A stretch of 12,319 nt of DNA from an uncultured Arcobacter sp. Its GTDB lineage: Bacteria; Campylobacterota; Campylobacteria; Campylobacterales; Arcobacteraceae. Below the pieces are notes generated by a model. That model was not told where the DNA came from, made no database searches, and saw only the letters and a program-made list of their open reading frames with translations. The stretch is from the NCBI GenBank assembly GCA_913062735.1, contig CAJXWI010000024.1:1-12319 (forward strand), in the 5' to 3' direction. A program made the position numbers and the translations under genes. Of this stretch, positions 1-6,017 are shown one piece after another (the first letter of the stretch is position 1; every line of letters begins with the position of its first letter).

Positions 1-1156
1 TACAGATATCAACACCTAAATCTACATGTGAACCTGGCATGTCATGGGTTAATGCTTTTCCAATATCATGTAATAATCCAGCACGCCTTGCAAGTATTGG
101 ATCGCCACCCATTTGAGCCGCAATTAAACCAGCTAAATGAGATACTTCTAGTGTATGTTTTAAAGCATTTTGACCATAAGAGGCTCTGTACCTTAATCGC
201 CCCACTAATTTTGTAAGTTCAGGATGCATAGACTTGATTCCAAGTTCTAAAACAACATCTTCACCCTCTTTGAGAATTTTCTCCCCAAATTCAATTTTAA
301 CTTTATTATAGATTTCTTCAATTTTTGCAGGTTGAATTCTTCCATCTTCAATCAAGTCTTTGATTGTTTTAGTTGCAATTGCCCGTCTGTATAAATTAAA
401 AGAAGAAACGGTAATAGTATTTGGAGTATCATCAATAATAATATCAACCCCTAAAAGCATTTCTAAGGCTTTTATATTACGCCCTTCTTTTCCAATGATT
501 TTACCCTTAGTTTCATCATCATTAATTGGAATATTATTAATAAGCCGCTCAGCCGCAAATTCACCAGCATATCTAGTAACTGCATTCGCTAGCATATTAT
601 TAATACTCAGTTCACAGTCAACTTCTGCATTTTTGTATTTTTTTCTAAAAATGGAAGCAATTTGGGCTCTTGAATCCTCTTTTACTTTATGCAACATTAA
701 TTCTTTTGCTTCAACAAGAGTCAAACCAGAAGCATTTTCTAATACTTTTATAGCCGCAGTTATTTTTGTATCATAGGTTTCTTTTTGTTTTTCTAAACCC
801 TCTTTTAATACTTTTATTTTTTCACTGTTATTTTCTACTTCATTCTTTTCTTTTTTAATGCTTTCTAATTGTTCTTCTAAATGCGAATTTAATTCTTTTT
901 CTTTTTTTTCAATTTTTTGCAACATATAATCGTAGTCTTTTTTTGCAGAATTAAATTCTTTCTCATAATCTCTTTTTGCCTTATTTTTAGCATCTTTTAG
1001 AACAGCTTGGGCTTCATGCTCAATTACTCTTGCTTTTGCTTGTGCTTGTTCAGTATAGATGTCAAATTTAGCATTTTCAAATTTTCCTTTAATGAAGATT
1101 GTAATAGCAGCAACAACAATTGCTAAAATCAATCCTTCTAATAATAATACTTCCAT
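1..1156 (-). CDS. rny: Ribonuclease Y, 5' part of gene (C-terminus off the left edge)
   Basis: RNase Y is a membrane-anchored endoribonuclease that starts mRNA decay. I translated the whole minus-strand frame from the ATG at 1156: 385 codons with no stop, running out of the window. In order it shows a single N-terminal membrane segment (about residues 3-23), a long charged coiled coil rich in Lys, Glu and Ala (about 25-140), a KH domain with GKIIGKEGRN at about 218-227, and the start of the HD domain with His-Asp at 363-364 in LLHDIGKA. The family is about 520 residues long, so roughly a quarter is missing beyond the edge. An AAAGG lies 8 bases before the ATG. The gene follows the folate gene on the same strand after 50 bases, so the two are probably co-transcribed. 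The family call is very secure. Confidence 0.96.
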   Translation of the reverse strand, partial: MEVLLLEGLILAIVVAAITIFIKGKFENAKFDIYTEQAQAKARVIEHEAQAVLKDAKNKAKRDYEKEFNSAKKDYDYMLQKIEKKEKELNSHLEEQLESIKKEKNEVENNSEKIKVLKEGLEKQKETYDTKITAAIKVLENASGLTLVEAKELMLHKVKEDSRAQIASIFRKKYKNAEVDCELSINNMLANAVTRYAGEFAAERLINNIPINDDETKGKIIGKEGRNIKALEMLLGVDIIIDDTPNTITVSSFNLYRRAIATKTIKDLIEDGRIQPAKIEEIYNKVKIEFGEKILKEGEDVVLELGIKSMHPELTKLVGRLRYRASYGQNALKHTLEVSHLAGLIAAQMGGDPILARRAGLLHDIGKALTHDMPGSHVDLGVDIC

Positions 1157-1206
1157 ACTCAAAACCTTTAAATTGTTTTAAAAAAATACACTAAAGCCTT
1201 GTATTT

Positions 1207-1743
1207 TTATCTTGTTATAATATAATCTGCTTGAATATCGTAATGATTAGATAAGACTTTTTCGCTCTTACAATAGGTTAATTGAGTAAATACGATGCAT
1301 GGTTTATTTTTTAAAGAATAAAAAAACCTATCATACATTCCTTTTCCAAAACCAATTCTTTTATACACAGCATCAATTCCTACACAAGGAACAATGGCTA
1401 AATCAATATCATTTTTTAAATAAGAATTGTTTGGTTCTTTTATACCAAATTTTTTGACTTTTAGGGGCAATCTATATCTGACTGCTTTAAAACTTTTTCC
1501 GCTCATATAAGGAACATACACTTCAACTTTTTTTTCACGTCTAAGTCTTTTAATTAAAGGCATAACATTAACTTCCATTTTTAAAGGAAGATATAATAAA
1601 ACTTTTTTAGCACCTAAAGTATCAATTAATTTATATAATTTATTTATAACATCGTAATCTTTTTTAACATGTCGTAATTTGCTTTGAATTCTTAATCTTT
1701 TTATACACGATTTTCTAAAATCACCCTTGTGATCTTCTAACAT
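1207..1743 (-). CDS. 5-formyltetrahydrofolate cyclo-ligase (MTHFS)
   Basis: The enzyme makes 5,10-methenyltetrahydrofolate from 5-formyltetrahydrofolate using ATP and feeds the cytoplasmic one-carbon pool. The 178-residue product has the family signatures: YLPLKMEVNV at about 51-60 (substrate side), GIKEP at about 100-104, and the nucleotide/Mg signature IGFGKGMYDRF at about 130-140, followed by a C-terminal HYDIQADYIITR. Length is typical of short bacterial members (about 180-200). The ATG at 1743 is preceded by AAGG at 7 bases. It lies upstream of rny on the same strand and is divergent from the TlpA gene, with only 61 bases between them. The same pair next to TlpA and ftsY is known to me from Campylobacter. 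E. coli names the gene ygfA/fau; I leave the symbol blank because usage differs between lineages. Confidence 0.9.
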   Translation of the reverse strand: MLEDHKGDFRKSCIKRLRIQSKLRHVKKDYDVINKLYKLIDTLGAKKVLLYLPLKMEVNVMPLIKRLRREKKVEVYVPYMSGKSFKAVRYRLPLKVKKFGIKEPNNSYLKNDIDLAIVPCVGIDAVYKRIGFGKGMYDRFFYSLKNKPCIVFTQLTYCKSEKVLSNHYDIQADYIITR

Positions 1744-1804
1744 ATTTAAGCCTTACTTAGATATTATTCATACCTTAATAAATATTTTACCTAAAGGACT
1801 TAAA
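1744..1804. promoter_or_regulatory. Short divergent promoter region
   Basis: This 61-base gap must carry the promoters of both the folate/rny unit (leftward) and the TlpA/ftsY unit (rightward). The only reasonable -10-like string is TATTAT at 1762-1767 rightward. A TAATAT on the other strand at the same place could serve leftward, so the two -10 elements may overlap. I see no recognisable -35 boxes. The assignment is weak. Confidence 0.25.
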
Positions 1805-2335
1805 ATGCAGTTTAAACACATAGCATTTTTTGCAATTATACCCCTACTCGTATTTGTAGCTTGTGATTCAAAAAATAAAACAGAAGAAAAAATAAAATAT
1901 CCCAAAATAAGCTTAACAACTGTAAAAGGTGGAACATTAGAGCTAATTACAAGTGAAAATACTCTTGCATTTACAAACTACCAAAACAAAGCCTTATTAA
2001 TTAATTTTTTTGCAACCTGGTGTCCTCCTTGTAAAGCGGAGTTTCCACACCTAAATAAATTAAGAGAAAAATATAAAAATGATTTTGAAATTATCAATGT
2101 ATTGTTATCGGATAAAAAAAGTAAAGAAGAGATGCTTGCTTTCCTTCAGGAATTTAATATTCAATACCCCACTACGAATGGGCAAGAAAATGAATTATTT
2201 GCACAATATTTAGGAGGAATAAAAACCATTCCTACTATGTACTTAGTAAAAAAAGGCGGTTTTATTATGGAAAAATACAAAGGTATCGTTCCAGAAGAAA
2301 TGTTAGAAAGTGATATACAAAGGGCAATTAAATAA
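1805..2335 (+). CDS. TlpA-type thioredoxin-fold lipoprotein
   Basis: Probable envelope thiol-disulfide oxidoreductase of the TlpA/ResA type, acting outside the cytoplasmic membrane. The 176-residue product starts with a hydrophobic signal segment (residues 5-19) ending in a lipobox-like VFVAC with Cys20 as the likely lipidated residue; Phe at -3 is not the usual residue, so lipidation is likely rather than certain. The thioredoxin fold carries the redox motif WCPPC with Cys73 and Cys76, and the cis-proline region TIPT with Pro143. An AAAGGA precedes the ATG. Its stop overlaps the ftsY start as TAATG, so translation of the two is probably coupled. Reductive partners, for example in cytochrome c maturation or disulfide isomerisation, cannot be told from sequence. 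Confidence 0.88.
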   Translation: MQFKHIAFFAIIPLLVFVACDSKNKTEEKIKYPKISLTTVKGGTLELITSENTLAFTNYQNKALLINFFATWCPPCKAEFPHLNKLREKYKNDFEIINVLLSDKKSKEEMLAFLQEFNIQYPTTNGQENELFAQYLGGIKTIPTMYLVKKGGFIMEKYKGIVPEEMLESDIQRAIK

Positions 2336-3453
2336 TGTTTAGTTTTTTTAAGAAAAAAGAGAATAATGATAATAGTGATAATAATGGTAAAAAAGAAGAT
2401 TTAGATCTTCCTTCTTTAAACAATGAAAAAGAAGAAGATCAAGTTATTACGAATGAGAATACTTTAGAAAAAAAAGAAGACCTAAAAACAGAAGACGAAA
2501 CAATAAGTAATGGCATAAAAGAAGAAAAAAGTACGAACAACAGTGATGAAAAAGAAAGTCAAAAAAACTTTTTTTCAAGAGCTTTAGAAAAAACGGTTTC
2601 AAACTTTTCCTCTATTATCCCAAAGAAAAAAGAAATTATCTTTTTTAATGAAATTGAAGATGTATTAATTGAAGCAGATATGGAATACGAAGTGATTGAA
2701 CAAGTTATGGAAGGTTTTGAGAATTTCATATCAAGAAAACAATTAAGAGACAGACTTATTCCTTTATTTGCTAATGTTCCAAAAATAGAAGAAGAAAATC
2801 TTCCTAAACCCTTTGTTCAATTAATTATTGGGGTTAATGGAGCTGGAAAAACTACTACGATTGCAAAACTTGCTAACAGATATAAACTCATGAATAAAAA
2901 AGTGCTTTTAGGCGCAGGAGATACGTTTAGAGCTGCTGCAATTGAACAATTAAGTACTTGGGCTTCTAAGCTAGATATCCCAATAATTAAAACAAAACAA
3001 GGTCATGATGCTTCCGCAGTTGCTTATGATACTATTTCTTCAGGTCTTGCAAAAGATTTTGACAATGTTATAATTGATACAGCAGGACGTTTACAAACGC
3101 AAACAAATCTTTCACATGAACTTAAAAAAATAGTCAAAGTTTGTTCAAAAGCACAAGAGAATGCACCCCATCAAAAACTAATGATTTTAGATGGAACACA
3201 AGGTAACTCAGCTATTGCACAAGCCAAAGCTTTTCATGAAATGATTGGAATTGATGGAATTATTGTAACAAAACTAGATGGAACAGCAAAAGGTGGGGCT
3301 TTATTTTCAATAGCGAGTCAACTAAAATTACCTATTTTATATGTTGGAATAGGTGAGAAAGCGACAGATTTAATTGAATTTTCTGCCGATGCTTTTGTTG
3401 ATTCTCTTTTAGATGGAATTTATCTAAAAGATTTAGAAGTAAACAAAACTTAA
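2335..3453 (+). CDS. ftsY: Signal recognition particle receptor FtsY
   Basis: FtsY is the SRP receptor GTPase that delivers ribosome-nascent chains with Ffh to the Sec translocon at the inner membrane. The 372-residue protein has a charged, Glu/Lys/Asn-rich N-terminal A domain (about 1-80) starting with the basic-hydrophobic stretch MFSFFKKK. The N domain follows (about 80-150), then the G domain: P-loop GVNGAGKTT at about 166-174, GDTFRAAAIEQL at 195-206, DTAGR at 248-252, TKLDGTAKGG at 312-321 and GIGEKATDL near 338-346. All GTPase motifs are intact. The start ATG shares its A with the stop of the preceding lipoprotein gene, so no other start is needed. The call is very secure. Confidence 0.97.
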   Translation: MFSFFKKKENNDNSDNNGKKEDLDLPSLNNEKEEDQVITNENTLEKKEDLKTEDETISNGIKEEKSTNNSDEKESQKNFFSRALEKTVSNFSSIIPKKKEIIFFNEIEDVLIEADMEYEVIEQVMEGFENFISRKQLRDRLIPLFANVPKIEEENLPKPFVQLIIGVNGAGKTTTIAKLANRYKLMNKKVLLGAGDTFRAAAIEQLSTWASKLDIPIIKTKQGHDASAVAYDTISSGLAKDFDNVIIDTAGRLQTQTNLSHELKKIVKVCSKAQENAPHQKLMILDGTQGNSAIAQAKAFHEMIGIDGIIVTKLDGTAKGGALFSIASQLKLPILYVGIGEKATDLIEFSADAFVDSLLDGIYLKDLEVNKT

Positions 3454-3489
3454 GAATATTATAAATATAATCTTAATATTGATAGGTAG

Positions 3490-3509
3490 TATTAAATAAT
3501 AATTTAATA
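3490..3509. repeat. AT-rich inverted repeat upstream of fldA
   Basis: TATTAAAT at 3490-3497 and ATTTAATA at 3502-3509 are perfect 8-base arms around a 4-base loop. The 10-mer AATTTAATAT at 3501-3510 recurs at 3541-3550 exactly 40 bases later, flanking the CGCGA palindrome. It could be a regulator site or part of a weak hairpin after ftsY. In DNA this AT-rich, part of it may be chance. Confidence 0.35.
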
Positions 3510-3524
3510 TTAATTATATTGCAC

Positions 3525-3540
3525 TATTATCGCGATAATA
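3525..3540. promoter_or_regulatory. 16-bp perfect palindrome in the fldA control region
   Basis: TATTATCG followed by CGATAATA forms a perfect, uninterrupted 16-bp palindrome ending 29 bases before the fldA ATG. Its left half, TATTAT at 3525-3530, could be the -10 element, which would place the start of transcription inside or just after the palindrome and give a leader of about 30 bases. That geometry fits a repressor site. The first 11 bases (TATTATCGCGA) recur upstream of the perR-like gene on the minus strand at 9229-9219. No regulator can be named from the sequence. Confidence 0.5.
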
Positions 3541-3569
3541 AATTTAATATATTATAAAAGGAATAAATT

Positions 3570-4073
3570 ATGAGTAAAGTTGGATTAATATACGGTAGCG
3601 ACGGTGGTATGACTGAAGATGTTTGTAAAAGATTAGTTAAAATTTTAGGTGAAGACAATATTGATTTAATAGAAGTACTTAACTCTTCAACTGATGAAGT
3701 TTCATCTTATGACAAATTAATTCTTGCAAGCTCAACATGGGGTTCTGGAGATTTACAATCAGACTGGGAAGATTTTGAAGACAATTTAGATGAAATTGAT
3801 TTTTCAGGTAAAACAGTGGCACTATTAGGTCTTGGAGATCAAGATGGTTATGGGGATACTTTTGCTGAATCACTTTACTTATTACATGAAAAAGTTAAAG
3901 ATGCAACTATCATTGGTCAAACTTCAACGGATGGTTATGATTATGAAGAATCATTAGCAGTAGTTGATGATATGTTTTTAGGTTTAGTTATTGATGAAGA
4001 CAATCAAGATGACTTAACTGACGAAAGATTAGAAGCATGGGCAAATCAAATTAAAGCAGACTTAGGTCTATAA
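3570..4073 (+). CDS. fldA: Long-chain flavodoxin
   Basis: Small FMN protein that carries low-potential electrons in the cytoplasm; in epsilonproteobacteria flavodoxin is the acceptor for pyruvate:acceptor oxidoreductase. The 167-residue product closely resembles the Helicobacter pylori flavodoxin as I recall it, including GDLQSDWEDF, LGLGDQD and GLVIDEDNQDDLTDER. The phosphate-binding loop is GSDGGMTE (9-16), a variant of the usual T/S-x-T-G-x-T. The aromatic residues that sandwich the flavin can be placed at Trp57 (STWGSG) and Tyr94 (DQDGYGD). The segment at about 115-150 is the long-chain insertion. The protein is strongly acidic, as is usual. AAGGA sits 7 bases before the ATG. The gene is a single transcription unit: palindromic region in front, terminator behind. 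Confidence 0.95.
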   Translation: MSKVGLIYGSDGGMTEDVCKRLVKILGEDNIDLIEVLNSSTDEVSSYDKLILASSTWGSGDLQSDWEDFEDNLDEIDFSGKTVALLGLGDQDGYGDTFAESLYLLHEKVKDATIIGQTSTDGYDYEESLAVVDDMFLGLVIDEDNQDDLTDERLEAWANQIKADLGL

Positions 4074-4074
4074 T

Positions 4075-4099
4075 AAAAGCAGGATTTTTTCCTGTTTTT
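4075..4099 (+). terminator. Rho-independent terminator of fldA
   Basis: CAGGA (4080-4084) and TCCTG (4090-4094) pair around a T5 loop. The stem extends outward through a G-U pair into AAAA/TTTT and ends in a T-run at 4095-4099. It starts 2 bases after the flavodoxin stop, so it ends that single-gene unit. Confidence 0.8.
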
Positions 4100-4203
4100 A
4101 ATTCTTATTTTATTCTTCACTTTTTAAAACCCTATTTACTTACATTCTTAACAATACAAATTTAAATTTCAATATACCGTATAAGTACTTTTTACATTTA
4201 ATG

Positions 4204-4232
4204 CATTTTACTTTGTAATACAAAGTAAAATG
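4204..4232. promoter_or_regulatory. 29-bp perfect palindrome, likely PadR operator
   Basis: Arms CATTTTACTTTGTA (4204-4217) and TACAAAGTAAAATG (4219-4232) are exact reverse complements around a single base. The palindrome is followed at once by an extended -10 (TGA then TACAAT at 4236-4241), so it covers the -35 region and spacer. The PadR start lies 30 bases downstream of the palindrome. PadR-family dimers bind inverted repeats of the ATGT/ACAT type and usually repress their own operon. The position fits this well; the assignment to this regulator is an inference from adjacency. Confidence 0.75.
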
Positions 4233-4241
4233 TGATACAAT
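4233..4241 (+). promoter_or_regulatory. Extended -10 promoter element of the PadR-HAAS operon
   Basis: TGATACAAT matches an extended -10 (TGn plus TACAAT). It starts directly after the 29-bp palindrome and lies 21 bases before the start codon, with the RBS AAAAGGA between. No -35 consensus is seen, which is common in this phylum. Confidence 0.55.
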
Positions 4242-4262
4242 ATATTTAGAAAAAGGATAAAC

Positions 4263-4604
4263 ATGGAAGAAGATTATAAAAAATGGCTAACCCAATTTAG
4301 AAAAGGTTATGTAGAGCTCTATACTTTACTCTCTTTGAAAAAGAATTCTCCCTTACATGGTTTAGCAATTCTTAAGTTCTTTGAGCAAAATAATCTTAAG
4401 GTAAATGAAGGAACCTTATATCCCTTACTTAATAGAATGGAAACAAATGGTTGGTTAAGTTCTTCTTGGAATGTTCCAAAAACATCAGGACATCCAAAAA
4501 GAGAATACCAAATATCTAAAAAAGGTGAAGAAATTTTGCCCTTACTCTTAGAGGCATATGAAGACCATCACAAAAGTATAAATAAAATAATAAAGGAAAA
4601 ATAA
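4263..4604 (+). CDS. PadR-family transcriptional regulator
   Basis: A 113-residue DNA-binding protein of the small PadR type (winged helix plus one C-terminal dimerisation helix). The family hallmarks are clear: YVELYTLLSL (about 16-25), the recognition region SPLHGLAILKFF, NEGTLYPLLNRMETNGWL (about 48-65) and the wing GHPKREYQISKKGEE (about 76-90), followed by the helix LLLEAYEDHHKSINKII. PadR proteins with this architecture are typically repressors whose inducer is a small molecule or a membrane-stress signal. The stop overlaps the start of the next gene as TAATG, so both are made together. It most likely controls its own operon through the palindrome at 4204-4232. The ligand is unknown. 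Confidence 0.92.
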   Translation: MEEDYKKWLTQFRKGYVELYTLLSLKKNSPLHGLAILKFFEQNNLKVNEGTLYPLLNRMETNGWLSSSWNVPKTSGHPKREYQISKKGEEILPLLLEAYEDHHKSINKIIKEK

Positions 4605-5365
4605 TGAAAACAAATACGTATATTAATGAATTAGAAAAAGAACTGTCTCTTCTTCCTAAAAAACAAAGAGATGAAATTCTTAAAGAAATATCTTCATATA
4701 TAAATGAAAGCCAAGCTTCTTATGAAGATGTAACACAACGTTTTGGTAGCGCAAAAGATTTAGCTCTTTCTTACTTAGAAGACAATCCAGCATTAAAAGT
4801 AAAAAAAACAAGCATTCCTAAACTACAAAAATTTTTCATTGGACTTTCTATTTTTTCAATTGCTTTAGTAATTCTTGCTTTTTTTCTTTTTAAGTATTTT
4901 ACACAAGATGCTTTTGATTATAGTAAATACAATGCAAAAAGCATTCAAAACAAAATAACAAAAAACTGGAAAAGCTTAGAAAACATAAAAAATATTGAAG
5001 TTCACCAAGCAAGTGCTGTATTGTATTGGAGCCAAGATAATGTTTCCAAGTATTCGTGCTCAAAAGAAGCAAGAAGAACAAAAGTAGATTCACTCTTAGT
5101 GAAACAAAATACGTGCTATTTTATACTTCCTAAAAAGATGTTCCATATTACAGCCTTTCAATCAGACCTTACTTTAGTTAAGCCACTATATGCAACAGAT
5201 GTAAAAATAGAACAAGCAGAGTTACGAATAGCACAGAATGCAAATGAATATGAATATATATTTAAAAAAGAACACAGCAAAATAAAATCGCTAAAATCAG
5301 TAAAAGGAAATATAGTAATTAGTATTGATGCGTTTCAAGCACATGTGAACAAATACGAATATTAA
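4604..5365 (+). CDS. HAAS/DUF1700-type membrane protein, PadR partner
   Basis: Residues 1-62 look like the HAAS domain (DUF1700 type): MKTNTYINELEKELSLLPKK, then a helix-rich segment with INESQASYEDVTQRFGSAKDLA. One membrane segment follows (about 76-97, FFIGLSIFSIALVILAFFLF). The C-terminal half (about 100-253) is predicted to be outside, with two cysteines (152 and 171) that could form a disulfide, and alternating hydrophobic residues suggesting beta strands (for example ATDVKIEQAELRIAQNA). In Gram-positive bacteria HAAS proteins sit beside PadR genes, often with a DUF4097 beta-rich protein. Here a single protein seems to combine HAAS, a membrane segment and a small beta-rich domain. The function is not established. 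The start codon overlaps the padR stop; the stop overlaps the converging esterase gene by 4 bases. Confidence 0.7.
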   Translation: MKTNTYINELEKELSLLPKKQRDEILKEISSYINESQASYEDVTQRFGSAKDLALSYLEDNPALKVKKTSIPKLQKFFIGLSIFSIALVILAFFLFKYFTQDAFDYSKYNAKSIQNKITKNWKSLENIKNIEVHQASAVLYWSQDNVSKYSCSKEARRTKVDSLLVKQNTCYFILPKKMFHITAFQSDLTLVKPLYATDVKIEQAELRIAQNANEYEYIFKKEHSKIKSLKSVKGNIVISIDAFQAHVNKYEY

Positions 5366-5916
5366 GCTTTAAAAAAATCACTTATAGTTTTGAAATATTT
5401 TTGAATATTTTCAAAACTGTGATTTCCACCCTCTTCTATATGAAGAGAACTTCCTTTCAAAAATAATTCGGCTTCTTTATAATTCAAAACTTCATCTTCT
5501 TTTTGAAGTAAAACAAGGAAGTCTTTTTTAGACTTAATATTATCTTGCTCCATACTTTTTAAAAAGTTTAAATGTTCTTTTTTAACTTCGAAGCTAGAAT
5601 TGTCATAATAATTTGTTTGCATTCCAATTTTCTCTAATGTTTTAGAAGGATAAATTGCTGGATTTATTAATACCGCTTTTATTTTATATTTATTGGATAA
5701 ATAGATACAATAAAATCCACCCAAAGAAGAGCCAACTAAATTTACTTTTTCATTTCTTGCTAATAACATTTCAATTATTTGCTCCAAGGTATTAAGAGCT
5801 AAACTTGGAATATACGATAAAGAAGGCAGTAAAATATCTTCTTCAAACTTTTCTTTAAACAGTTTTGCTTTACTTCCAAAACCTGATGATGCGAATCCAT
5901 GGATATAAATTATCAT
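5362..5916 (-). CDS. YqiA-like alpha/beta-hydrolase (esterase)
   Basis: A 184-residue small alpha/beta-hydrolase of the YqiA/UPF0227 family, cytoplasmic, with esterase activity known for the E. coli member. Visible motifs are the N-terminal strand MIIYIHGFASSGFGSKA with the oxyanion region HGF (6-8), the nucleophile elbow GSSLGG with Ser64, the acid in LLQKEDEV (Asp141) and the catalytic His in GGNHSFEN (His166). The catalytic triad is therefore complete. Length matches the family (about 190). The gene runs toward the HAAS gene and their stop codons overlap by 4 bases; no hairpin terminator lies between them. The RBS is weak. The physiological substrate is unknown. Confidence 0.85.
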   Translation of the reverse strand: MIIYIHGFASSGFGSKAKLFKEKFEEDILLPSLSYIPSLALNTLEQIIEMLLARNEKVNLVGSSLGGFYCIYLSNKYKIKAVLINPAIYPSKTLEKIGMQTNYYDNSSFEVKKEHLNFLKSMEQDNIKSKKDFLVLLQKEDEVLNYKEAELFLKGSSLHIEEGGNHSFENIQKYFKTISDFFKA

Positions 5917-5990
5917 TTTATCTACTTTTTTGTATTTTATTTCTATTTGTAATGTTTTTTAATCTTAGGTAAATTATATTGTATTATCCT

Positions 5991-5996
5991 TATAAT
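5991..5996 (+). promoter_or_regulatory. Probable -10 element of radA
   Basis: A consensus TATAAT lies 22 bases before the preferred radA ATG at 6018. This would start transcription around 6002-6004, just upstream of the RBS AGAGGG. It argues against a longer protein starting at 5979, because that start would precede the transcript. Confidence 0.5.
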
Positions 5997-6006
5997 AAGA
6001 AAAAAC

Positions 6007-6012
6007 AGAGGG
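6007..6012 (+). promoter_or_regulatory. Ribosome binding site deciding the radA start
   Basis: AGAGGG lies 5 bases before the ATG at 6018. It selects the start MAKKKISLFE over the in-frame ATG at 5979, which has no purine-rich site in front of it and would add 13 residues not expected in the family. Confidence 0.75.
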
Positions 6013-6017
6013 TTATT

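Noticed and set aside
360..776. A 138-codon plus-strand reading frame
   Set aside because: It lies wholly antisense to rny, whose minus-strand frame shows KH and HD motifs; no RBS or family features.
3451..3475. Hairpin-like TAAG/CTTA and ATTATA/TATAAT sequence after ftsY as a terminator
   Set aside because: The stem is almost all A-T, has a bulge, and is not followed by a T-run; it is too weak to call in such AT-rich DNA.
5979..6017. N-terminal extension of RadA from an upstream ATG
   Set aside because: A strong RBS sits in front of the ATG at 6018 and a TATAAT lies inside the would-be extension; the added residues are not RadA-like.
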